Positions 42,781 through 53,437 of a stretch of 64,000 nt of DNA are shown here, one piece after another. Position 1 is the stretch's first letter. Every line of letters starts with the position of its first letter. The notes under the pieces are model-generated. The model saw only the letters and a program-made list of their open reading frames with translations. It was not told the DNA's origin and ran no database searches. The position numbers and the translations under genes are program-made. Source of the stretch: CAIWHR01 sp963726775 (GTDB lineage: Bacteria; Pseudomonadota; Gammaproteobacteria; Burkholderiales; Casimicrobiaceae); assembly GCA_963726775.1 (NCBI GenBank), contig CAVSDL010000001.1:868001-932000 (forward strand), in the 5' to 3' direction.

Positions 42781-43667
42781 GACCGCCGCATCACGTCACC
42801 GAACTTCTGGCCGGTGAGCTTCAGGCCGAGCCCGACGATCGCGGTGGACAGGACCAGCAGCAGGAAGCCGAACGCGGCACCCTGCTCCCAGTTGAAGCGC
42901 GTGATGAACTGCGTGTAGATCTGCTCGGTGAACCAGAGCGAATTCTTGCCGCCGAGCAATGTGGGCGTCAGATAGTTTCCAAGCGTCAGCATGAACACCA
43001 CGATCGAGCCCGCGGCAATTCCCGGCGCCGCGTGCGGGACGACGATCTGCCGCAGGATCGACCAGGCGTTGCCGCCGAGATCGTACGCCGCCTCGATCAG
43101 CGAGTCGTCGAGGCTTTCGAGCGCGCTCACCAGCGGCACGACCATGAACAGCATCGATGTGTAGACGAGGCCGACAAGGATCGTCGCGTCATGATAGAGA
43201 AGCTCCACCGGCGCGTCGGTGAACCCGAGATCGGCGAGGAGGCGCGGCAAGACGCCGGACTCGCGCAGGAGAATCATCCACCCCAGCGTGCGCACGGTCT
43301 CGCTCACCCAGAACGGGATCAGGCACAGGACGAAAAGGACCGACTTCGGACGGCCGCGCGCGATTTTCGCGATGTACCACGCGGCCGGGAACGCAATGGC
43401 CAGTGTGCAGGCCGTGGCAAGCACCGACATCGCCGCCGTGCGCACGAACGTGTGCCAGTACAGCGGCTCGTCGACGAACGTCCGGTATTTGTCGAAGCTG
43501 AATTCGTAGATCCTCGGCGCCACCCGGGTGCGCAACGAAAGGATGGCGAGATCGAGATGTGGAAGCACGATCAAGCCCACCAGCCAGACGACTGCCGGCG
43601 CGAGCAGCAGCAGCAAGGCGAGGCGGGCATGGGGCGGCGCCCGGCCGCCGGAAATGTCAGCGGACAT
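42777..43667 (-). CDS. Polyamine-type ABC transporter permease (PotB-like)
   Basis: The 296-residue permease is of the PotB/spermidine type: LLLLAPAVVWLVGLIVLPHL in the first helix, IPFWVSETVRTLGWMILLRE near residue 125 and the EAA loop DDSLIEAAYDLGGNAWSILR near residue 195. The ATG at 43667 (MSADISGG) overlaps the ATPase gene by 11 bases. The substrate is a polyamine or a related cation, or an opine-like compound; family members vary. Confidence 0.9.
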   Translation of the reverse strand: MSADISGGRAPPHARLALLLLLAPAVVWLVGLIVLPHLDLAILSLRTRVAPRIYEFSFDKYRTFVDEPLYWHTFVRTAAMSVLATACTLAIAFPAAWYIAKIARGRPKSVLFVLCLIPFWVSETVRTLGWMILLRESGVLPRLLADLGFTDAPVELLYHDATILVGLVYTSMLFMVVPLVSALESLDDSLIEAAYDLGGNAWSILRQIVVPHAAPGIAAGSIVVFMLTLGNYLTPTLLGGKNSLWFTEQIYTQFITRFNWEQGAAFGFLLLVLSTAIVGLGLKLTGQKFGDVMRRS

Positions 43668-44760
43668 GCTCGCGTGCGCGAAAACAGACGGCGCGCTGCC
43701 AATCGAAGCCGAACGCGATCGCCTCGCCGGCGCGAAGGTCGGCGAAGCGTCCGGTCTGCGGCAAGGCGATGCGAATCTCGGCCTGCGTCTTCGTTTCGCG
43801 GACCAGCACCGCGGAATTCGCGCCATCGAACAGCAGGCTCTGGACGCTGCCGGTGAAATGCTGCGCTGCGGGCGGCAGACCGGCGGCGTCGCGCGCCAGA
43901 TCGACGACCTCCGGGCGGACGAACGCCTCGCCGGCATCGCCGGCAGCGATCGTTCCCGCTCCACGTGCGGCGACGATCAGCCCGTCCTCGGTGCAGAGTT
44001 CGACGTGTTCGCCGGCAACGCGCGACACGCGACCGGCAATCCGGTTGTTGGCGCCCACGAAGCCGGCGACGAACGGCGTGCGCGGCTCATAGTAGAGCTC
44101 CTGCGGGGTGCCGACCTGCTCGAAGCGGCCCGCATTCATCACCGCGACATGATCGGAGAGCACCAGCGCTTCCGACTGGTCGTGCGTGATGTAGACGAAG
44201 GTGGTGCCGAAGTCCGCCTGCAGCTGCTTCAGCTCGATCTTCATCTGCTCGCGCAGCTTGAGATCCAGAGCGCCCAGCGGTTCGTCGAGCAGCAGGAGGG
44301 TCGGTTCGAGGACGAGGCTCCGCGCGATCGCGACCCGCTGCTTCTGCCCGCCCGAAAGCTGGTCGATCCGCTTGCCTTCGGCATCGGGCAGGCCGACGCG
44401 CTTCAGCATCGCGGCGACGCGGTCGCGAATCACGGCGGTCGCGACGCCGCGGCGAGCGAGGCCGTAACCGACGTTGTCCCCGACGGACATCATCGGGAAC
44501 AGCGCGAGATGCTGGAAGACCATGTTGACGGGCCTGCGGTTGGGCAGGATGCCGCGCATCGAGTTGCCGCCGATGCGGACGTCGCCGGCGTCCGGCTCGA
44601 TAAAGCCGGCGATCATCCGCAACAGCGTGGTCTTGCCGCAACCCGAGGGGCCGAGAATGGAAAAGAAACTGCCGTGCGCCACGGACAGCGAAAGTTCGTC
44701 GACGGCGGAGAATGCGCCGTAGCGTTTGGTGACGCGGTCGACGTCGAGGTCTTGGGGCAT
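43657..44760 (-). CDS. Polyamine-type ABC transporter ATPase (PotA-like)
   Basis: The ATPase has Walker A GPSGCGKTT near residue 40, the signature LSGGQKQRVAIARSL near residue 138 and Walker B LLLLDEPLGALD. The C-terminal TOBE-type regulatory region (EQVGTPQELYYEPRTPFVAG and beyond) is complete, giving 367 residues. The ATG at 44760 is chosen over a GTG at 44781, though neither has a good ribosome site. It lies 102 bp past the binding-protein gene with an imperfect hairpin between. Confidence 0.92.
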   Translation of the reverse strand: MPQDLDVDRVTKRYGAFSAVDELSLSVAHGSFFSILGPSGCGKTTLLRMIAGFIEPDAGDVRIGGNSMRGILPNRRPVNMVFQHLALFPMMSVGDNVGYGLARRGVATAVIRDRVAAMLKRVGLPDAEGKRIDQLSGGQKQRVAIARSLVLEPTLLLLDEPLGALDLKLREQMKIELKQLQADFGTTFVYITHDQSEALVLSDHVAVMNAGRFEQVGTPQELYYEPRTPFVAGFVGANNRIAGRVSRVAGEHVELCTEDGLIVAARGAGTIAAGDAGEAFVRPEVVDLARDAAGLPPAAQHFTGSVQSLLFDGANSAVLVRETKTQAEIRIALPQTGRFADLRAGEAIAFGFDWQRAVCFRAREHVR

Positions 44761-44797
44761 GCGGTCCGCGGGGAGGGACACGCCATCACGAAACGCG

Positions 44798-44823
44798 GGG
44801 CGGTGCGCACGCGCGCGCCGCCC
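44798..44823 (-). promoter_or_regulatory. Intercistronic hairpin between binding protein and ATPase genes
   Basis: GGGCGGTGCGC (44798-44808) pairs with GCGCGCCGCCC (44813-44823), with one G-U pair, to give an 11-bp stem with a 4-base loop. As in the other two transporter operons here, it follows the binding-protein gene. Confidence 0.5.
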
Positions 44824-44862
44824 TCGCGTGATCCCCGACCGGCGCGGGGGCCTGGCTCCGGC

Positions 44863-45930
44863 TCAGCTCGCGGCCTTCACGCGATCGAGCACCTTGCCTT
44901 CAATGTCCTCAATGCCGGGCGGCACCGCCGGATACCACTTGACGTTCTTGAGCGCAGCTTCCGGAAAGCTCTTCGCGAACTGCGCCTTGAGCTTGGCGTC
45001 CATCAGCTGGTCGGCTCCCTTGGAGCCCGTGAAGTTGCCCGCGGAGGCCGCGACCTTGGCGGCGATTTCCGGCCGCATGTTGAAATTGATCCACGCATAC
45101 GCGGCGGCGTCGTTGCGGCCCTTGGCCGGCAACGCAAACGTATCGATCCAGCCCAGCGCGCCCGATTTCGGCGCGATGTACTGGATGTCGGGATTTTCCC
45201 CGTTCAGCTTCCAGCCGCCGGTGTCCCACATCATCGCTCCGACGACTTCGCCTGCGCGCTCGGCGTTCAGCAGCTGGTCCTTGTTGTCCCAGAAGAAGCG
45301 CAGGTTGCCCTTGCACGCGGCAAGCGTCTTGCCGACCTCGTCCATCAGCGCGGCGTAGGCTTTCGGATCCTTGTATAGCGCGAACGGGTCCTTGCCGCTG
45401 GCGAACGCGAAGGCCAGCAGCGTCGGTCTTTTCAGCCGCACACTGGTCTTGCCCTTGTACTCGGCCTTGCACAGGTCCGGGTAGTCGGTCATTTTTGCGA
45501 GCTTGGTGTTGACGACCAGGCCGTCGGTGCCCCAGATGTGCGGCAGGCCGTAGACCTTGCCGTCGAGCGTCGTGTTCTTTTTCGTCGCGTCGAGCATCGA
45601 CGGTATGAACAGGTCCGCCTTGATCTTGCTCATGTCCATCGGCTTGTAGATGCCGAATTCCTGCGCGGGGCCGACGATGCGGTCCTGCGACGGCTGCGCC
45701 AGATCGAATCCCGCGCCGCCCGTGGCGCGGAGCTTGGAGATCATTTCCTCGTTGTTCGAAAGCGTGACCTCGACGTCGATGCCCGTCTCCTTCTTGAATT
45801 GGGCGATCACGTCGGCCGGAGCGTAATCGCCCCACGTGAGCAGGCGCAGCTTGTTGTCCTGCGCAAGTGCGGAGGTGGCAAGGCCGAGGGCGAGGGCGCC
45901 CGCGGCAAGTACGACGTGTGGCAGCTTCAT
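44863..45930 (-). CDS. Polyamine-type ABC transporter substrate-binding protein (PotD/PotF-like)
   Basis: The 355-residue periplasmic receptor has a signal peptide (LGLATSALAQ, cleavage near residue 23). The mature start LRLLTWGDYAPADVIAQFKK is a classic PotD/PotF opening, with ETGIDVEVTLSNNEEMISKL next and LPHIWGTDGLVVNT near residue 125. The Trp and Asp/Glu residues that hold polyamines are in similar places but cannot be checked for exact ligand. It is the first gene of the operon. A GGGAGA ribosome site precedes the ATG. Confidence 0.92.
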   Translation of the reverse strand: MKLPHVVLAAGALALGLATSALAQDNKLRLLTWGDYAPADVIAQFKKETGIDVEVTLSNNEEMISKLRATGGAGFDLAQPSQDRIVGPAQEFGIYKPMDMSKIKADLFIPSMLDATKKNTTLDGKVYGLPHIWGTDGLVVNTKLAKMTDYPDLCKAEYKGKTSVRLKRPTLLAFAFASGKDPFALYKDPKAYAALMDEVGKTLAACKGNLRFFWDNKDQLLNAERAGEVVGAMMWDTGGWKLNGENPDIQYIAPKSGALGWIDTFALPAKGRNDAAAYAWINFNMRPEIAAKVAASAGNFTGSKGADQLMDAKLKAQFAKSFPEAALKNVKWYPAVPPGIEDIEGKVLDRVKAAS

Positions 45931-46131
45931 GGGGATCTCCCGGTAGGGTGGTTACGGACTCCCTCCGTCTGCGCGGAGCGGAAGTGGAAAAGCTTACCGC
46001 AAACCGGCCGTCTGCGTGCGCCGCTCCGCGCCCATCCCGACGCCGCGAGTGCCGGCCTGGTTCCGGGATGCGCTGCCGCACGACTGATCGGGAGACGCGG
46101 GATTCGGGGCGGCTCGCGGGAAGACGATCGC

Positions 46132-46767
46132 TCAGACCTGGTCTTTGAAAATCACGCTGAACGGACGCGGGACATCCGGCAGGTCCTTGAAAAAACTTAC
46201 CCGAACGAAACCGCTTTGCGCCTGGAACAGCTTGCGGATCTGCTCGTGACCTTCGGCGGGCTTCGCCTCCACGCCGTCGGCAGGGCGCTCCCGCTGCGCG
46301 CGGAGGCGTCCCGTGACGCCCAACGAGATCTCCTTCACGTCCGGGTCGAGGCTCATGTAGCTGCCGAACACGGCAACCGCGGCGATTTCGTACTTGTTGC
46401 TGGAGGCGGTGCGGTTGAACTGCTTGGCAACGCCGCCGATCTGGGCCAGCAGGAGTTGCGCGCGCGCCCGTGGCAGCGGTTCCACGATGCGCGCCTCCGC
46501 GTACTGCCGGAAGGTGTCGGTGACGAGGTATTCGCCTCCGGACAGATTCACCCGCTGCAGGAGTCCGCTCTGCACCATCTCGTCGACCATCGCCCGGCTC
46601 GCGGCGGCGCCCACGTGAAAGTCCTCCAACAGCATCTCCAGGCGTACGGTCCGGCGATGCGACGGCAGGCCTTGCACGCGGGTCAGCACGCGGGCGGCCG
46701 CATCACGCATTCGCAGCGCGTCGACACCGAAATAAAGGCGCGTCGTCACCAACGTCACTGGTTTCAC
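46132..46767 (-). CDS. Putative nucleotidyltransferase-like protein with N-terminal winged helix, unknown
   Basis: This 211-residue protein starts with a GTG at 46767. Residues 15-90 look like a winged helix (RLEMLLEDFHVGAAASRAMV, then SGLLQRVNLSGGEYLVTD). Near residue 130 the string IAAVAVFGSYMSLDPDVKEI recalls the start of a nucleotidyltransferase fold, with FGSYM in place of the usual GSxxxG, but the acidic pair is not clearly present. It may be an inactive transferase relative or a regulator. No neighbour explains it; it sits alone between icmF and the polyamine-type operon. Confidence 0.55.
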   Translation of the reverse strand: MKPVTLVTTRLYFGVDALRMRDAAARVLTRVQGLPSHRRTVRLEMLLEDFHVGAAASRAMVDEMVQSGLLQRVNLSGGEYLVTDTFRQYAEARIVEPLPRARAQLLLAQIGGVAKQFNRTASSNKYEIAAVAVFGSYMSLDPDVKEISLGVTGRLRAQRERPADGVEAKPAEGHEQIRKLFQAQSGFVRVSFFKDLPDVPRPFSVIFKDQV

Positions 46768-47026
46768 CGTCAGCCCGCTCCAAACTTCCGGAGCACGAAG
46801 TTATCACATCTTTCGGCGTCGGGCTGCACAGGCTTGCGGATCGCCTGGCGGTAACGGCGGCGGATCCGTAGCAAGCCGGCCCGGGGGCCTTGGCCGGGTT
46901 CTCCCGCGCCCGCGCGTCGCGCACCCTGGCCACGGTTCCGAGCAACGCCTTGGGCGCCATGGCGAACGCGCGTTCGGGCGCGGACATGCTCTCGCCGTCC
47001 ACGGTCGGGCGATGCCGGGCGGATGC
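46768..47026. other. Intergenic region downstream of icmF
   Basis: About 260 bp between the icmF stop and the start of the next minus-strand gene. I see no convincing gene or strong terminator in it. Confidence 0.35.
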
Positions 47027-50000
47027 CTACATGCTCCGCCGATATTGCCCGCCGACCTCGAACAGCGCTTCGGTGATCTGTCCGAGCGAGCACACGCGTA
47101 CGGTGTTCATGAGCTCGGCGAAGACGTTGCCGTTCTCGATCACGGTTCCTTTCAGTCTGGCCAGCGCTGCCGGTGCTGCGTGGGCGTTGCGACCTTGGAA
47201 ATCGGCGAGGCGCTTCAGCTGCGACTGTTTCTCGTCGTCCGTGGAGCGCGCGAGCTGGAGCTGTTGCGGAACCGCGTCGCCGCGCGGATTGCGAAAGGTG
47301 TTGACGCCCACGATCGGGTAGGAGCCGTCGTGCTTCCGGTGTTCGTAGACCATCGATTCTTCCTGGATCTTGCCGCGCTGGTATCCCGTTTCCATCGCCC
47401 CCAGCACGCCGCCGCGCTCGGAAATCGCCTCGAACTCCTTCAGCACCGCCTCCTCGACGAGATCGGTCAGCTCTTCGATGATGAAGCTGCCCTGGTTGGG
47501 ATTCTCGTTGGTGGCGAGCCCCCATTCGCGGTTGATGATGAGCTGGATCGCCATCGCCCGGCGCACGCTTTCCTCGGTCGGCGTGGTGATCGCCTCGTCG
47601 TAGGCGTTGGTGTGCAGCGAGTTGGTGTTATCGTAGGTCGAGATCAGCGCCTGCAGCGTGGTGCGGATGTCGTTGAACGAGATCTCCTGCGCGTGCAGCG
47701 AGCGGCCGCTGGTCTGCGAATGGAACTTGAGCTTCTGGGACCGTTCGCTCGCGCCGTAACGCTGCCGCATCGCCACGGCCCAGATCCGCCGGGCCACGCG
47801 CCCGATCACCGAGTACTCGGGATCCATTCCGTAACTGAAGAAGAACGACAGGTTCCCCGCGAAATCGTCGATGCGCATGCCGCGAGCGAGATACGCCTCC
47901 ACGAACGTGAATCCATTGGCCAGCGTGAACGCGAGTTGCGAGATCGGGTTGGCTCCCGCCTCGGCGATGTGGTACCCGGAAATCGATACCGAATAGAAGT
48001 TCCTGATGCCGTGCCGGACGAAGTACTCCTGGATATCGCCCATCACTTTCAGGCTGAACTCGGTGGAGAAGATGCACGTGTTCTGGCCCTGGTCCTCCTT
48101 CAGGATGTCGGCCTGTACGGTGCCGCGCACCGTCTGCTGCGTCCACGAGCGGATCTTTTCGGCCTCGTCGTCGGTCGGCTCCCGGCCGTTGTCCTTGGCA
48201 AACCGGTCCAGCTGCTGATCGATCGCGGCATTGAGGTACATCGCCAGAATCGTCGGCGCCGGGCCGTTGATGGTCATCGAGACCGAGGCGGCCGGGTCGC
48301 AGAGGTCGAAACCCGAGTACAGGACCTTGAGATCGTCCAGCGTGGCGATTGACACCCCCGAATTGCCGACCTTGCCGTAGATGTCGGGTCGCAACGCGGG
48401 ATCATTGCCGTAGAGCGTGACCGAGTCGAAGGCCGTGGACAGGCGCTGCGCCGGCATGCCATCGGCGAGCAGATGGAAGCGCCGGTTGGTCCGGAACGGG
48501 TCGCCCTCGCCGGCAAACATCCGCGTCGGGTCTTCGTTCTCGCGCTTGAACGCGAAGACGCCGGCCGTGAAGGGAAAGCTGCCCGGAACGTTTTCGATGA
48601 GCTGCCAGCGCAGCAGCTCGCCCTCGTCCTCGAATCGCGGCAATGCAACCTTGCGGACCTTGGTGCCCGACAGCGTCGTGGTCGTCAGCGCCGTCCGGAT
48701 CTCCTTCCCCCGGATCCTGACGACATATTCGTCGCCCGAGTAGGCGACCCGGGTCTTCGGCCACATCTCCAGGAGTTTTTTCGAGCGGGGGTCGAGCTTC
48801 GCGTCGCGGTCGGTGGCCAGCGCGTCGAGTTCGGCGACAGCGGTCTTGCATTCGGCGGCGAGCATCGCCCGCGCCGCCCGCAGCTGCTGCCGTTCGCGCG
48901 CGATCCGCGCCTGCGCTTCGGCCCAGTCGCGGTAGCGGCGGACGGCCTCGGCGATCTCGGCAAGGTAGCGGACCCGGCCGGAGGGAACGATGACGTTCTG
49001 CGCCGTCGAGTGCTTCGACGCAATCCGTGGCAGGGTGCCGGAAACGACCCGCAGGCCCTGCGTCGCGAGCTTCGCCATCAGCGCCTGATAGAGCGCGGTA
49101 ACGCCATCGTCGTTGAATCGCGCCGCCATCGTGCCGTACACGGGCATTTCTTCCGGCGGCGTCTTGAAGAGCTCGCGATTGCGCTGGTACTGCTTGCGCA
49201 CGTCGCGCAGCGCATCCAGCGCGCCCTTGCGATCGAACTTGTTGATCGCGACGAAGTCCGCGAAGTCGAGCATGTCGATCTTCTCGAGCTGCGAGGCCGC
49301 GCCGAACTCGGGCGTCATCACGTAGAGAGACGTGTCGACGAGCGGCACGATCGCCGCGTCGCCCTGCCCGATGCCCGATGTCTCGACGATGACCAGATCG
49401 AAACCGGCGACCTTGCACGCGGCGATCACGTCCGGCAGAGCCTTCGAGATCTCGCTGCCGGCTTCGCGCGTGGCAAGCGAGCGCATGTAGATATTCGGGT
49501 GCTCGATCGCGTTCATCCGGATGCGGTCGCCGAGAAGCGCTCCGCCCGATTTTCGCCGCGACGGGTCGATCGAGATGATCGCGATCTTCAGCGTGTCCTG
49601 CTGGTCGAGCCGGAAGCGGCGGACGATTTCGTCGGTCAACGAGCTCTTGCCGGCGCCGCCGGTGCCCGTGACGCCCAGCGTCGGAACCCTGGCCTTGCCC
49701 GCCGCGGCCAGCAGTTCGTTACGAGTGTTCACCGGCACCGATCCCGCCTCGAGGCCCGTGATCAGACGGGCGAGCGCGCGCGTCCGGGCGTGGCGGTCGC
49801 CGGCGACGAGCCCGGCGATGTCGAAGCGCGCGCCCTTCGCAAGGTCGACGTCGCAGGCCGCGATGACCTCGCTGATCATCCCCTGCAGCCCGAGCTTCTG
49901 ACCGTCCTCGGGCGAGAAGATCCGCGCGACGCCGTAGTCGTGCAATTCCCTGATCTCCGCCGGCACGATCACGCCGCCGCCGCCGCCGAAAACCTTGATG

Positions 50001-50293
50001 TGCGACCCTCCGCGTTCGCGCAAGAGGTCCAGCATGTACTTGAAGAATTCGACGTGGCCGCCCTGATAGGACGAGAGGGCGATGCCGTGCGCGTCTTCCT
50101 GCAGCGCGCAGTTGACGATCTCCTCGACCGACCGGTTGTGGCCGAGGTGGACCACCTCGCAGCCCGACGCCTGCAGGATGCGCCGCATGATGTTGATCGA
50201 CGCGTCGTGGCCGTCGAACAGCGAGGCGGCCGTGACGAAGCGGACCTTGTTGATCGGCTTGTAGACCCCCGGCGGACGGCTCGAATCGTTCAT
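47027..50293 (-). CDS. icmF: Fused isobutyryl-CoA mutase (IcmF)
   Basis: IcmF is an adenosylcobalamin enzyme that interconverts isobutyryl-CoA and butyryl-CoA. The 1088-residue protein holds three parts in one chain. Residues 15-150 bind B12 (SLFDGHDASINI with the cobalt-ligand His29). Residues 200-400 are the MeaI-type G-protein chaperone with Walker A GTGGAGKSS at 210-218 and the NKFD guanine motif. Residues 530-1088 are the mutase barrel (SVSISGYHIAEAGANPISQL, then FTFVEAYLARGMRIDDFAG). All parts look intact. The fused order B12-G protein-mutase distinguishes it from methylmalonyl-CoA mutase. A perfect 16-bp palindrome lies about 90 bp upstream. It probably serves branched-chain or short acyl-CoA metabolism, fitting the CoA genes at 30-41 kb. 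Confidence 0.95.
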   Translation of the reverse strand: MNDSSRPPGVYKPINKVRFVTAASLFDGHDASINIMRRILQASGCEVVHLGHNRSVEEIVNCALQEDAHGIALSSYQGGHVEFFKYMLDLLRERGGSHIKVFGGGGGVIVPAEIRELHDYGVARIFSPEDGQKLGLQGMISEVIAACDVDLAKGARFDIAGLVAGDRHARTRALARLITGLEAGSVPVNTRNELLAAAGKARVPTLGVTGTGGAGKSSLTDEIVRRFRLDQQDTLKIAIISIDPSRRKSGGALLGDRIRMNAIEHPNIYMRSLATREAGSEISKALPDVIAACKVAGFDLVIVETSGIGQGDAAIVPLVDTSLYVMTPEFGAASQLEKIDMLDFADFVAINKFDRKGALDALRDVRKQYQRNRELFKTPPEEMPVYGTMAARFNDDGVTALYQALMAKLATQGLRVVSGTLPRIASKHSTAQNVIVPSGRVRYLAEIAEAVRRYRDWAEAQARIARERQQLRAARAMLAAECKTAVAELDALATDRDAKLDPRSKKLLEMWPKTRVAYSGDEYVVRIRGKEIRTALTTTTLSGTKVRKVALPRFEDEGELLRWQLIENVPGSFPFTAGVFAFKRENEDPTRMFAGEGDPFRTNRRFHLLADGMPAQRLSTAFDSVTLYGNDPALRPDIYGKVGNSGVSIATLDDLKVLYSGFDLCDPAASVSMTINGPAPTILAMYLNAAIDQQLDRFAKDNGREPTDDEAEKIRSWTQQTVRGTVQADILKEDQGQNTCIFSTEFSLKVMGDIQEYFVRHGIRNFYSVSISGYHIAEAGANPISQLAFTLANGFTFVEAYLARGMRIDDFAGNLSFFFSYGMDPEYSVIGRVARRIWAVAMRQRYGASERSQKLKFHSQTSGRSLHAQEISFNDIRTTLQALISTYDNTNSLHTNAYDEAITTPTEESVRRAMAIQLIINREWGLATNENPNQGSFIIEELTDLVEEAVLKEFEAISERGGVLGAMETGYQRGKIQEESMVYEHRKHDGSYPIVGVNTFRNPRGDAVPQQLQLARSTDDEKQSQLKRLADFQGRNAHAAPAALARLKGTVIENGNVFAELMNTVRVCSLGQITEALFEVGGQYRRSM

Positions 50294-50629
50294 GGCGGAC
50301 TCCCGCGTGCGAATGGCGCCCCGGTCCGGCCGGGGAGAAAAGCTTACTCCCGGGTCCAGGGTCGGGCCGACAACGGTACATTACGTTTACGTAAACGTCA
50401 ATGTGCGCCGCGGCGACCGGGCGCCGCCATCGGCCCCTTCCAGCCTGGAGCCGGTTGCGCGCGAGCCGAGGCGCGACCGGCGGCGGGAAGACGAGCGCGC
50501 CCTGTCGGCGCCGGCACCGTTTCGTCGCGGGCGGCCGAACCGCGCCACCGCGGGACGGTCTACATGCATTCGGTCCCCCGGTCGGTATACTTCGCCCCCC
50601 CCAATCCGCCACGTTCGAGACACCTCGCC
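50294..50629. other. Divergent intergenic region of icmF and the M16 peptidase gene
   Basis: About 335 bp between two divergent genes. The operator-like palindrome at 50383-50398 is the main feature. The stretch from 50400 to 50560 is very GC-rich without a convincing gene. Confidence 0.4.
50383..50398 (-). promoter_or_regulatory. Perfect 16-bp palindromic operator upstream of icmF
   Basis: ACGTTTAC-GTAAACGT is a perfect palindrome centred about 97 bp upstream of the icmF start, in a local AT-rich patch. From memory, TTACGTTTACGTAAAC-like sites are bound by regulators of branched-chain amino acid and fatty-acid breakdown in proteobacteria (LiuR-type MerR or similar). That would fit IcmF. The palindrome is seen; the regulator is inferred and not in the window. 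Confidence 0.65.
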
Positions 50630-53362
<2,733 letters not shown>

Positions 53363-53437
53363 CGCGGTGCCCGGGAGCGGCCTGCCGCAGAGGGCAGCGT
53401 TGCGCCACCGCACACAACCGCGATCCGCTCCTTTAAC

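Noticed and set aside
48473..50629. Upstream extension of the M16 peptidase frame antisense to icmF
   Set aside because: The exported peptidase has a clear signal peptide starting at 50630; the upstream part is a shadow of icmF.
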